A stretch of DNA of 64,000 nucleotides, taken from NCBI GenBank assembly GCA_023443455.1, contig JAEZUE010000054.1, positions 24,643-88,642 of the forward strand, given 5' to 3'. A program made the position numbers and the translations under genes. Shown one piece after another: positions 20,520 to 28,689 of this stretch (positions within the stretch are counted from its first letter, which is position 1; every line of letters begins with the position of its first letter). The DNA comes from Verrucomicrobiota bacterium (GTDB taxonomy: Bacteria > Verrucomicrobiota > Verrucomicrobiia > Opitutales > Opitutaceae). The notes under the pieces were generated by a model. It saw only the letters and a list, made by a program, of their open reading frames with translations, did no database searches and was not told the origin of the DNA.

Positions 20520-21209
20520 ATGAAACCCTGGCACCTCGTCGTCACCGGCCTCTACCTACTGCTTCTCGCCACCCTCGCGGTGCCGCTGCTCTCCGTCGGT
20601 CTCGGGACCGGCTCCGAGTCCGGGTTCGCCGGCGCGGTGTTCCGCAGTGCCGGCACCTGGATCACGCTGGGGGTGCTGGCGTGCTGCCAGCTCGTGCTGC
20701 TCACCTTGCCGGTGCGCATCGCCGAAAGACGCCCGGTCAGCCGCGGAGCCCTCTGGCCCACGATTCTGCTCGGAGCCACCTCGTTGGCGCTGCTCACCGC
20801 CGCCGCGGCCGTCGCGCTCCACGGAGCGATCCTGGGCGACAACCCGGAGAAGCCGTGGGAACTCCCGGCGCTCGCCGCCCTGGTCGCGTTCTCCTGGCTG
20901 CTGTGGGCCTTTGTCTTCAGGAACCTGTCGGGCAAACGCCCGGCGTCCGATTTCCTTTCGGTGCTCTGCCGCCGGCTCTTCCAAGGCAGCGTGCTCGAAC
21001 TTCTGGTCGCGGTACCCTGCCACGTCGTCGTGCGCCAGCGCCAGGACTGCTGCGCCGGCATCTACACGACGTTCGGCCTCGGGCTGGGAGTATCCGTGAT
21101 GCTGTTATCCTTCGGCCCCGCCGTGTATTTCCTCTTTGTCGCCCGCGCCCGGCGCCTGGAGGCCGCGCTGCCCGTCGACGAGACCTTGGACGAACCGGAC
21201 GCTCGATAA
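20520..21209 (+). CDS. Polytopic membrane protein, function unknown
   Basis: A 229-residue protein with about six hydrophobic helices: residues 5-27 (LVVTGLYLLLLATLAVPLLSVGL), about 45-64, 76-98, 112-132, then a loop, then about 172-200. The loop before the last helix contains the uncommon cluster RQRQDCCAGIYTTFGLG with vicinal cysteines, which could bind metal or form a disulfide. It ends in a short acidic tail (VDETLDEPDAR). It is divergent from menF, with 132 nt between the start codons, and convergent with metG. I recognise no family. Confidence 0.65.
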   Translation: MKPWHLVVTGLYLLLLATLAVPLLSVGLGTGSESGFAGAVFRSAGTWITLGVLACCQLVLLTLPVRIAERRPVSRGALWPTILLGATSLALLTAAAAVALHGAILGDNPEKPWELPALAALVAFSWLLWAFVFRNLSGKRPASDFLSVLCRRLFQGSVLELLVAVPCHVVVRQRQDCCAGIYTTFGLGLGVSVMLLSFGPAVYFLFVARARRLEAALPVDETLDEPDAR

Positions 21210-21301
21210 AAACCACCTTCCGGGCACTCGCTGCAGCTCCGGGCCGTCCGCGCAACCGACCGCGCTCGGCAGATTGTGAGCGCGGCGCCGGCCAACCCGG
21301 C

Positions 21302-22822
21302 TCAACCCGCCTGCGGCTTCGGGAAGAGGATCGCGGCCTCGCCGAGCTTGTTGCCGGTCAGGCCGGTGCCCCAGACGAGCCGCTCCGCCCACGTACCCGT
21401 CGGGGTGTGACCGAGCAGGCCTTCGATCTTCGCGGCGGTGCCGGGCATCACCGGCGTGAGCAGCGCGGCGGCGAGGCGCAGCGCCTCGGCCATCGTCGCC
21501 AGCGACGTGCGCAGCAGCGCCTGGTCGGCCTCGGCGGTGGATTTGCCGAGCTTCCACGGCGCGCGCTTCTCGATGTAGGCGTTGGTCGCGGTGATGAAGG
21601 AGAACGTGCGCTCGAGCGCGATGTGGAACGCGAACTCGGAGTCGAGCCTGAGCACCTCGTCACGGGTTTTCTCCCACAACGCCTTCAACTCCGCCTCGGT
21701 CTCGTCGGCTTCGGCCACCGCGGGTACCACGCCACCGGCGAAGCGGTTGGTCATGTTGAGCGTGCGGTTGACGAGATTGCCGAGGTTGTTGGCGAGCTCG
21801 GCGTTGTAGCGCGCGTTGAACTGCGCCATCGAGAAGTCGCTGTCCTGCCCCACGCTCATCTCGCGGATGAGGAAATAGCGCAGCGCGTCGGCGCCGTGCT
21901 GGTCGGCGAACGAGAACGCATCGACGAAGTTGCCCGTGCTCTTCGACATCTTCGAGCCGTTGATCGACCACCAGCCGTGCACGAGCAGCGACTTCGGCGG
22001 CTCCAGTCCACAGGCCTGGAGCATGATCGGCCAGTAGACCGCGTGCGGTGGCACCAGAATGTCCTTACCGATCACGTGGATGTCGGCCGGCCACTGGCCC
22101 TTGTCGGCGACCGCGGAGTAGTAGTTGGTCAACGCGTCGAACCACACGTAGGTGACGTAGTTCTCGTCGAAGGGCAGCGGGATGCCCCACTCGAGGCGCT
22201 CCTTCGGGCGCGAGATGCACAGGTCGTTGAGCGGCTCGGAGAGGAACTCGAGCACCTGCTTGGCGCGGAAGCGCGGGAAGATGAAGTCCTCGTGGCTCTT
22301 GATGTGGTCGATCAACCACTGCTGGTACGAGGCGAGCTTGAAGAAGTAGTTCGACTCGGTGATCTCGACCACCTCGCCGAAGAGCTCCGGCCACTTGCCG
22401 TCGGGGCCGCGGTCCTTCTCCTGCAAGAACTGCTCCTGGCGCGCGCTGTAGAAGCCCTTGTATTCGGCCTTGTAGATCTCGCCCTTGTCGAAGAGCTGCT
22501 GGAGCAGACGGCGCACGACGTCCTTGTGGCGCGGTTGCGTGGTGCGGATGAAGTCGTCGTTGGAGATCTCGAGCTTCGCGCACAGCGCCTGGAACTCCGC
22601 CGAGGTGTCGTCGCAGAACTTCTGCGGGTCGATGCCCTTGGCGCGCGCGCTCTGCTGCACCTTCTGGCCGTGCTCGTCGGTGCCGGTGAGGAAATACACG
22701 TCGTCCCCCATCAACCGCCGAAAACGGGCGACGACGTCCGTCAGCACTTTTTCATAGGCATGGCCCAAGTGCGGCGAACCGTTCACGTAGTCGATGGCGG
22801 TCGTGATGTAGAACTTGCTCAT
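21302..22822 (-). CDS. metG: Methionyl-tRNA synthetase
   Basis: Charges tRNA-Met. The 506-residue class I synthetase starts MSKFYITTAIDYVNGSPHLGHAYEKVLTDV, with the HIGH-type motif HLGH. The KMSKS loop is GSKMSKSTGNFVD, and the editing/connective region (about 120-230) has reduced zinc ligands, as in the short MetG type without a C-terminal tRNA-binding extension. Other landmarks are YFLTGTDEHGQKVQQSA, WFDALTNYYSAV, VIGKDILVPPHAVYWPIML and HGWWSINGSKMSKS. The start at 22822 is the conserved family N-terminus. It stands alone between two plus-strand genes. Confidence 0.95.
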   Translation of the reverse strand: MSKFYITTAIDYVNGSPHLGHAYEKVLTDVVARFRRLMGDDVYFLTGTDEHGQKVQQSARAKGIDPQKFCDDTSAEFQALCAKLEISNDDFIRTTQPRHKDVVRRLLQQLFDKGEIYKAEYKGFYSARQEQFLQEKDRGPDGKWPELFGEVVEITESNYFFKLASYQQWLIDHIKSHEDFIFPRFRAKQVLEFLSEPLNDLCISRPKERLEWGIPLPFDENYVTYVWFDALTNYYSAVADKGQWPADIHVIGKDILVPPHAVYWPIMLQACGLEPPKSLLVHGWWSINGSKMSKSTGNFVDAFSFADQHGADALRYFLIREMSVGQDSDFSMAQFNARYNAELANNLGNLVNRTLNMTNRFAGGVVPAVAEADETEAELKALWEKTRDEVLRLDSEFAFHIALERTFSFITATNAYIEKRAPWKLGKSTAEADQALLRTSLATMAEALRLAAALLTPVMPGTAAKIEGLLGHTPTGTWAERLVWGTGLTGNKLGEAAILFPKPQAG

Positions 22823-23056
22823 GGAAGTGCGCGAGCGTGCCGGTTCGGCAGGCCCACGGCCAAGAAAAAACGTCGGGCGGGCACAGCCCCCGGCTCGTGA
22901 CCGCCAACGACCCGCACGATACCCGAGCACAATGCGGGCTCGGCGCGCCGCCGCGCCCGGTCCGCACGCGGCCTACCCTACGCGCGAATAATGCCCCCGA
23001 TCGCGACGAAGCCGTACTGTCCGGAACCTGCCGGCACTCCCAGCTAAAGTTCCCCG

Positions 23057-25114
23057 GTGCGGCACCGATCTGCAACGAAACCCACCAAGGTCCGCCGCCC
23101 CATCTCCGCATCAGTGGAAATCTTGCCCATCATCCTCGTCGTCGACGACAGCCTGACCATGCGCTCGGCCATCCGCCGCGAGCTCGGCCCCGACCGCTAC
23201 GAGATCGTCGAGGCGAGCGATGGGATGGTCGCATTGGAGTTGATCGAGAAGGGGCTGCGCCCGGCGTTGGTCACCCTCGACGTCGAGATGCCCAGACTCG
23301 ACGGGTTCGAAACCTGCGCCGCGCTGTTCGGGCCCCGCTTTTCGCCGCGCCTGACCGGTGCCGCCCACGCACGGATCCCGGTTGTATTCATCACCGCCCG
23401 CAACAGCCTCGAGGAGCGCCGCCGCGGTTTCGAGCTGGGCGCCATCGACTTCATTTCGAAGAACTTCGAACCGGGTTCGCTCGCCGCACTCGTCCACCGG
23501 CAGCTCCGGCCCAACGACCGGCTGCGCGGAATCAACGTCCTGCTGGTCGACGACAGCGCCAGTATCCGCTCCGTCGTGGCCAAGGCCCTGCGCGAAGAAG
23601 GAGTCGAGGTGACCCAGGCCGAGGACGGGCTGCGCGCGTTCGAGATCCTCTGCGACCGCATGTCCGAGACCGATCTGGTGATCACCGACATCGCCATGCC
23701 CGGCCTCGACGGCCACCAGCTCTGCCGCCGGATTCGGCGCGAACTCGGGCTCGTCGAGCTTCCGGTCATCTTCTTCACCGGCACGGACCAGGAACAGCGC
23801 CTGCTGGCCTTCGGCTCCGGCGCGACCGATTGCCTCGCCAAGCCCTTCATCAAGGAGCAGATGGTCGCACGCATCCTGGTGCATCTGGAGAAGCTGCAGC
23901 TGCATCGACGACTGCAGCGCTCCGTCGCCGAACTGCGGCATGCCCTGGATCGTCAGGGCGAGATGCTCGCCACGCTCTCCCATGACATGCGCTCGCCCCT
24001 CAACGGGATCATGGGGTTTTCCGAACTGCTGCTCGGCGACGCACGCCGCGACGCCGAAGAACGCGAGAGCCTCGAGATGATCCAGCATTCCGGCCAACTG
24101 CTGCTCACGCTCATCGACGATGTCCTCACACTAGCCCGACAGGAATCGCCGCAGGCCGAGCTCGAGTTGCATCCGCTCCGACTCGCCGATCTCGCCAGCC
24201 GCAGTGCGGGAATCGTCCGCCACCTCGTCAAGATCAAGCAACAGGAGTTCGTCTTCGAAAACCGGGTCCCGGACGCGATCGTGAACGGGCACGCCGAATC
24301 GCTCGTGCGGGTTTTCAACAACCTCCTGAGCAACGCCGTGAAGTTCACCCCGACCGGCGGGCGGGTCACGTTTCGCCTCGAAGCCTCCGGCTCGACCCAG
24401 GTGGCCATCACCATCACCGACACCGGAATCGGCATGCCGGCCGACAAACTCATGCTGCTGTTCGACCGCTACACCCGCCTCTCTCAACCCGGCACCGCGG
24501 GTGAAGCCGGAACCGGACTGGGCATGTCGATCGTGAAGGAGTTCGTCGATCAGCACCGGGGACACATCTCCGTGAGCAGCCGCCCCGGCGAAGGCACCCG
24601 GTTCCGCGTCGTGCTGCCGCGTTGCGCGGAGCGACCGACGAGCAGCACCGACCGCAGCCCCGCACCGCGCACCACCGACGGCCACAAGGAACGCCTGGCG
24701 GGCCGCATGTCCGGCCTGCGCGTGCTCCTCGCCGAAGACAACCCGGTGAATCAGGCCGTGACCCGCGCCATCCTCGCCAACACCGGCTGCACAGTCTGCG
24801 TCGTGGGCAACGGGCGGGAAGCTCTCGCACTCCTGCAAGAAGCGCCCAACCACCACGACGTCGTGCTGATGGATATGGAAATGCCCGAAATGGGTGGAGT
24901 GGAAGCGACCCGCGCCATCCGCGCGGCTCTCGCGCCCGGCCCCATCATCATCGGCCTCACCGGCAACGATCGCGAAAGCGACCGCGCCCGATGCCTGGTG
25001 GCCGGCATGAACGACCACCTCGCCAAACCCTTCAGCCCGACGGCACTTTTCGAGACGATCGTGCGCCACCTCGAGCCCCCGATCGAGCCGACTCTGAAAA
25101 CCGCCGAGTCCTGA
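23057..25114 (+). CDS. Soluble hybrid histidine kinase, REC-REC-HK-REC
   Basis: A 685-residue cytoplasmic signalling protein with no membrane segment. Order: receiver 1 (about 24-150, phospho-Asp in LVTLDVEMPRLDG), receiver 2 (about 157-275, VITDIAMPGLDG), HisKA with His309 in TLSHDMRSPLNGIMGFSELL, HATPase (NNLLSNAVKF, TDTGIGMPAD, GTGLGMSIVKEF) and receiver 3 (about 558-675, VLMDMEMPEMGG). Two N-terminal receivers in place of a sensor domain imply the kinase is switched by phosphorylation from other kinases and passes phosphate to its C-terminal receiver and then a phosphotransfer protein not in the window. The start is GTG; a second GTG at 23114 (VEILPIILVVDDS) begins nearer the first receiver and cannot be excluded. 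Input and output are unknown. Confidence 0.87.
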   Translation: MRHRSATKPTKVRRPISASVEILPIILVVDDSLTMRSAIRRELGPDRYEIVEASDGMVALELIEKGLRPALVTLDVEMPRLDGFETCAALFGPRFSPRLTGAAHARIPVVFITARNSLEERRRGFELGAIDFISKNFEPGSLAALVHRQLRPNDRLRGINVLLVDDSASIRSVVAKALREEGVEVTQAEDGLRAFEILCDRMSETDLVITDIAMPGLDGHQLCRRIRRELGLVELPVIFFTGTDQEQRLLAFGSGATDCLAKPFIKEQMVARILVHLEKLQLHRRLQRSVAELRHALDRQGEMLATLSHDMRSPLNGIMGFSELLLGDARRDAEERESLEMIQHSGQLLLTLIDDVLTLARQESPQAELELHPLRLADLASRSAGIVRHLVKIKQQEFVFENRVPDAIVNGHAESLVRVFNNLLSNAVKFTPTGGRVTFRLEASGSTQVAITITDTGIGMPADKLMLLFDRYTRLSQPGTAGEAGTGLGMSIVKEFVDQHRGHISVSSRPGEGTRFRVVLPRCAERPTSSTDRSPAPRTTDGHKERLAGRMSGLRVLLAEDNPVNQAVTRAILANTGCTVCVVGNGREALALLQEAPNHHDVVLMDMEMPEMGGVEATRAIRAALAPGPIIIGLTGNDRESDRARCLVAGMNDHLAKPFSPTALFETIVRHLEPPIEPTLKTAES

Positions 25115-25221
25115 TCTTGGCTCCATCCCGGTCCGGGTTTCCCCGCGCCGTGCCCGCACCCGCTGCGGCGTCCTCCGTCAGCGCACAACGGTTGCGCTCC
25201 GCCCGGGCGAAAGCCGCTTCG

Positions 25222-25254
25222 CCAAACAAGAACCCCGGGCCGAAGCCCGGGGTT
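25222..25254 (-). terminator. Terminator of the PEP-CTERM gene
   Basis: A perfect 10-bp stem AACCCCGGGC/GCCCGGGGTT (25254-25245 with 25240-25231) has a CGAA/TTCG loop and is followed on the minus strand by CTTGTTTGGC. It lies 20 nt past the stop at 25275. It could also cap the convergent kinase transcript, though no T run follows in that direction. Confidence 0.7.
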
Positions 25255-25274
25255 CCGTCCGACGAATGCCGACG

Positions 25275-25538
25275 TCAAACTCTGGCTGGGTGGTTCGCAG
25301 AACGCCTGCGCCACAACGCCAAACCGCTCAACACAGCAGCCCCAATCGCTCCGTATGTCGACGGTTCGGGCACGGCGCCACGAATCTCGAATGCGAGTTC
25401 GCCGTCGATGGCATCGTCGAAATCATCGATCCCCGATCGCCCGCCTGCCCCTCGGAATACAACCGCTTCCCCCCACTCGACCACCTCGTGGCAGCGCTTG
25501 GTGATCGGGAACGTCGGGGTCGTATACCGCATGGTCAT
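25275..25538 (-). CDS. PEP-CTERM sorting-signal protein, short or 5'-truncated
   Basis: The 87-residue reading ends GAVPEPSTYGAIGAAVLSGL followed by ALWRRRSANHPARV. This is a textbook PEP-CTERM tail: VPEP motif, one hydrophobic helix, Arg-rich end. Such tails are cut by an exosortase and anchor exported proteins to the surface or matrix; an exosortase lies at 44851-45900. The odd point is the other end. The ATGs at 25538 and 25532 give no signal peptide, yet the family requires Sec export. The frame stays open upstream to 26090 but overlaps another gene and is compositionally unconvincing. The gene is probably a truncated or frameshifted 3' part of a longer secreted protein. It has its own terminator. 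Confidence 0.65.
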   Translation of the reverse strand: MTMRYTTPTFPITKRCHEVVEWGEAVVFRGAGGRSGIDDFDDAIDGELAFEIRGAVPEPSTYGAIGAAVLSGLALWRRRSANHPARV

Positions 25539-25893
25539 GCTCCGGTGGGGGTGTTGTCGTTCGTTGACCGAGTGGTGTTTCCTTTGAAGAAGTCCCGGCC
25601 GGCCTGGGTAGCGCCGGTCGGAACCATCGTGGATCGCGGGGATAGTGATACCATGCGCCCTCCTGTCCGCACCATCGGGCAAACCCCGGCTCGGGCGTGG
25701 GTTTCGGCCCGATATTGCGAGCCTCTTCCGCGGCCACCGCTCCCACACTTTCGAACCACCGCCCAGGCGGAGCCTTCGCACACGGCGAGCGCCGGATCGG
25801 CTCGACCCGATGGCCGCCCCAGAAACGGCTGGCCACAGCGGACCGGCGTGCGAGCACGCCGGCCTGCGCGGCAATTGCATCTCCCCGCCGACC
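25539..25893. other. Region between PEP-CTERM tail and CobW-like gene
   Basis: No confident gene is seen. The minus strand could hold the decayed N-terminal part of the PEP-CTERM protein: two frames carry protein-like fragments (for example GRDFFKGNTTRSTNDNTPTG at about 25539-25600). No signal peptide was found in any frame. The 5' flank of the short gene is presumably also here. Confidence 0.4.
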
Positions 25894-26616
25894 TCAGAGA
25901 AAATCGGCGATACGCGGGAGATGCTCCACCCGGGTGCCGCCGCGGGTGCGGGCGAAGTACTTGTCGTTCTCGGGCTTGGCCGCCTCGATCTCCTCGTCGG
26001 TCTCGTCGGCCAGTTCCATCTCCTCGTCGAAGACCTGCGACACGCGCCGCGCCTCCGGCACGAGCAAGATTGCCGGGTTCTTGAATACATCCCGGCGGGC
26101 CACCTCGAACAGGAACGGGCAGTGCTGCGAGCGGTAATGTTTCTCGAACTCGTTAAGCCACTTCTGCTCGATGCCTTCGATCTTGGTCAGTGCCACCACG
26201 TCGGCGTAGTGCACGCAGGCGTCGAACCAGGGCTGCAGCTCCGGCTTCGCGTGCAGCAGCGCCGCATCGGCCACGAAGAACACCCGGCCCAACTGCACGA
26301 ACGGCCGCGCCAACAGCCACTCGCGCAGCGCCTCGAGCTGGTCGATCGGGTCGCTGCGTCCGTCCGCCACCAGGAACACATGCGTGGCCTCCTCCGGCAG
26401 CTCGACCTCGAGCTCCGGCTTCGCCCAGGTCCAGCGCCCGAGCGTGGCCCCGGCCTTGGTCAGCAGCGCCTCGCCGGCGGCATCGGGCGCCTCCGCGGCG
26501 CTGAGCAGCACCGCCGCGCGGTCGTCGGGCATGAGACCCTCGCCGACGAGATCGGCGAGCAGCGCGCGCCGGTGCGAACCGGCCGTGCCGAGAATGAAAT
26601 AGAGAATGGTCGCCAT
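25894..26616 (-). CDS. CobW/G3E-GTPase-like protein without P-loop
   Basis: A 240-residue protein whose segments line up in order with the G3E GTPase fold: N-terminal strand MATILYFILGTAGSHRRALLADL where the P-loop should be, HVFLVADGRSDPIDQLEAL like the ETSGLADP strand, VFFVADAALLHAKP like the VVDA strand, and YADVVALTKIEGI where the NKxD base motif sits. The P-loop lacks Gly-Lys-Ser/Thr (GTAGSHRR), so GTP binding is doubtful. An acidic stretch (DEEMELADETDEEIEAA) and a basic tail follow. It may be a degenerate metal-chaperone relative. The similarity is my reading of spacing and motifs, not a search result. It precedes the PEP-CTERM gene and follows aroC on the same strand, with 25 nt between. 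Confidence 0.6.
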   Translation of the reverse strand: MATILYFILGTAGSHRRALLADLVGEGLMPDDRAAVLLSAAEAPDAAGEALLTKAGATLGRWTWAKPELEVELPEEATHVFLVADGRSDPIDQLEALREWLLARPFVQLGRVFFVADAALLHAKPELQPWFDACVHYADVVALTKIEGIEQKWLNEFEKHYRSQHCPFLFEVARRDVFKNPAILLVPEARRVSQVFDEEMELADETDEEIEAAKPENDKYFARTRGGTRVEHLPRIADFL

Positions 26617-26641
26617 CGTCAGGTCCTCCTTCGGTTCAAAC

Positions 26642-27736
26642 TCAACGGATACGCAGCGCGGAGCGCTGCGCGTACTGGCGCATCCAGTGGTCGACGACGA
26701 CCAGGGCCGCCATCGCCTCGACGATCACCACCGCGCGCGGCACCACGCACGGGTCGTGGCGGCCCCGGCCCACGAGCTCGGTCTCGGCGCCGCCCAGATC
26801 GACCGTCGACTGCGGCTGCAGGATGGTCGCGGTGGGCTTGAAGCCCACGCGGAAGACCACCTCCTCGCCGTTGCTGATGCCGCCCTGCACGCCGCCCGAG
26901 TGGTTGGTCAGGGTGCGGATCCGCCCCTCGACCGACTTGAACAGGTCATTGTGCTCGGAGCCGCGCATCGCCACGCCGGCGAAACCGCTGCCGATCTCGA
27001 AACCCTTCGTCGCCGGCAGCGAGAGCATCGCCTTCGCCAGGTCGGCCTCGAGCCGGTCGAACACCGGTTCGCCGAGCCCGGCGGGCAGATTGCGAATCCG
27101 GCATTCGATGACACCGCCGACCGAGTCGCCCTCGGCCCGCACGGCCTTGATGCGCTCGATCATCCTCGCGGCCGTCTCCGGATGCGGGCAACGCACCGCG
27201 GTCGCCTCGACCTCGGCCAGCGAGGGCGCCTTCTCGACCGCGGGGGCGACGATGTCGTGGATCTGCGTGACGTACGCGCGGATCTCCACCTCGCCGGCCT
27301 TGGCCAGCAGCTTGCGCGCGATCGCGCCCGCCGCCACCCGGCCGATCGTCTCGCGGGCCGAGGAACGCCCGCCGCCGCGATGGTCGCGGATCCCGTATTT
27401 GGAATGATAGGCGTAGTCGGCGTGCGACGGGCGGAACTTCTCGCGCATCTCGTCGTAGGCGCCGGGCCGCTGGTCGGTGTTGCCCACGAGCAACGCGATC
27501 GGCGTGCCGGTGGTCATGCCGTCGAACACGCCGCTGAGGATGGCGACCTTGTCCTCCTCCTTGCGCGGCGTGACGATGTCGCTCTGGCCCGGGCGGCGCC
27601 GGTCGAGCTCGGCCTGGATCTCCTCCGCCGTGATCGGCAACAGCGCCGGACACCCGTCGATCACGACGCCGACCCCGCCTCCATGGCTCTCGCCCCAGGT
27701 GGAAATAGTGAAGAGTTTGCCGAAGCTGCTACCCAT
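26642..27736 (-). CDS. aroC: Chorismate synthase
   Basis: Last step of the shikimate pathway: 5-enolpyruvylshikimate-3-phosphate to chorismate, using reduced FMN without net redox. The 364-residue protein has the three family signatures: [17 protein letters not shown] near the N-terminus, [21 protein letters not shown] (about 110-130), and the C-terminal [40 protein letters not shown] lies between. The start at 27736 ([19 protein letters not shown]) is the conserved N-terminus. Its 5' leader contains a 39-bp perfect palindrome (27760-27798) that could affect expression. Confidence 0.96.
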   Translation of the reverse strand: MGSSFGKLFTISTWGESHGGGVGVVIDGCPALLPITAEEIQAELDRRRPGQSDIVTPRKEEDKVAILSGVFDGMTTGTPIALLVGNTDQRPGAYDEMREKFRPSHADYAYHSKYGIRDHRGGGRSSARETIGRVAAGAIARKLLAKAGEVEIRAYVTQIHDIVAPAVEKAPSLAEVEATAVRCPHPETAARMIERIKAVRAEGDSVGGVIECRIRNLPAGLGEPVFDRLEADLAKAMLSLPATKGFEIGSGFAGVAMRGSEHNDLFKSVEGRIRTLTNHSGGVQGGISNGEEVVFRVGFKPTATILQPQSTVDLGGAETELVGRGRHDPCVVPRAVVIVEAMAALVVVDHWMRQYAQRSALRIR

Positions 27737-27759
27737 GGAGGGAACGTGCAGCCCGCCCT

Positions 27760-27798
27760 CCGGCGCCGCAAGCGCGGAGTCCGCGCTTGCGGCGCCGG
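27760..27798. repeat. 39-bp perfect palindrome in the aroC leader
   Basis: Nineteen bases CCGGCGCCGCAAGCGCGGA (27760-27778), one central G, then the exact reverse complement to 27798. It lies 24-62 nt upstream of the aroC start. As RNA it would form a very stable hairpin near the ribosome-binding region. It resembles REP-like mobile palindromes rather than a protein operator, given its length and perfection. Confidence 0.85.
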
Positions 27799-27895
27799 CA
27801 CGCAGGCGAGTGCGTTCATCGATGCCCCGCCGGGCATCGCCACGATTATCCTCCCGCCGCACACCGGCCACCGACCACTGCCCACCGTCCGCCGT

Positions 27896-28648
27896 TCACC
27901 TTTCCCGCCGCAGATGTTGCCGCGAGAGAAACGCCGCCTCGGCCGTGCGCGCCGCATGCGCGACGTTGTGCGTGACCACCACCAGACTCGCCTGCTGCTC
28001 CGCGCACACTTCGAGCAGCACCGTCATCACGCCCTCGCCCGTCGCCTCGTCGAGATTGCCGGTGGGCTCGTCGGCCAACACCACGCGGGGGCGATTCATC
28101 AACGCGCGGGCCACCGCCACGCGTTGGCGTTCGCCGCCGGAAAGATGCGCCGGCACATGGTGCGCGCGTTCCGCCAGGCCGACCCGGGCCAACAGGTCCG
28201 CGGCGCGCCGGCGTTCGTCGGCGCCGATCTTGCCGAGCATGCGCGCGGCCATGAGCACGTTCTCTGCCGCGGTGAGCTCAGGGATCAGGTAGAACGACTG
28301 GAACACCATGCCCAGGAAGCTCGCCCGGAGCCGGGCCAGCTCGCCGCGCCCCAGCGCGGCGATCGCCTCGCCCGCCCAACGGACCTCGCCCGCATCCGGT
28401 GTTTCGAGACCGGCGAGCAGGTTGAGCAGCGTCGTCTTGCCGCAGCCGGACTCGCCGCGGATGCTCAGGCTCGTGCCGGCCGTCACCGTGCAGTCCACGC
28501 CCTCCAGCACCGCGATGCGCCCGTCGCCGCTGCGGTAGCCCATGTGGAGCCCGGTCGCGGTGAGGATCGGGGAAGAACCCGGAACGGCGAACGGGGATCG
28601 GGGATCGGGGCCGGAGCCGCCCGCAACGGACTTGGTTGATTCGTTCAT
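27896..28648 (-). CDS. lolD: Lipoprotein-releasing ABC transporter ATPase LolD
   Basis: Powers extraction of outer-membrane lipoproteins from the inner membrane. The 250-residue protein has Walker A GESGCGKTTLLNLLAG, the Q-loop MVFQSFYLIPELTAAENV, LSGGERQRVAVARAL, Walker B VVLADEP, TGNLD and the switch His VVVTHN. The hydrophobic tract FYLIPELTAAENV matches the LolD/MacB group. The first ~30 residues (MNESTKSVAGGSGPDPRSPFAVPG...) are low-complexity and come from short GGATCGGGGATCGG-like DNA repeats. An in-frame ATG at 28693 would overlap the stop of the permease gene by 4 nt, so the start is open. It is coupled to the permease upstream. Confidence 0.9.
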   Translation of the reverse strand: MNESTKSVAGGSGPDPRSPFAVPGSSPILTATGLHMGYRSGDGRIAVLEGVDCTVTAGTSLSIRGESGCGKTTLLNLLAGLETPDAGEVRWAGEAIAALGRGELARLRASFLGMVFQSFYLIPELTAAENVLMAARMLGKIGADERRRAADLLARVGLAERAHHVPAHLSGGERQRVAVARALMNRPRVVLADEPTGNLDEATGEGVMTVLLEVCAEQQASLVVVTHNVAHAARTAEAAFLSRQHLRRER

Positions 28649-28689
28649 CGTTGGTTCCCCGTTTCGAGTTCCCCGTTCCGAGTTTCCGC

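Noticed and set aside
25275..26090. A 271-residue reading of the PEP-CTERM gene.
   Set aside because: It overlaps the CobW-like gene, its N-terminal part is Arg/Pro-rich as in shadow frames, and it has no signal peptide.
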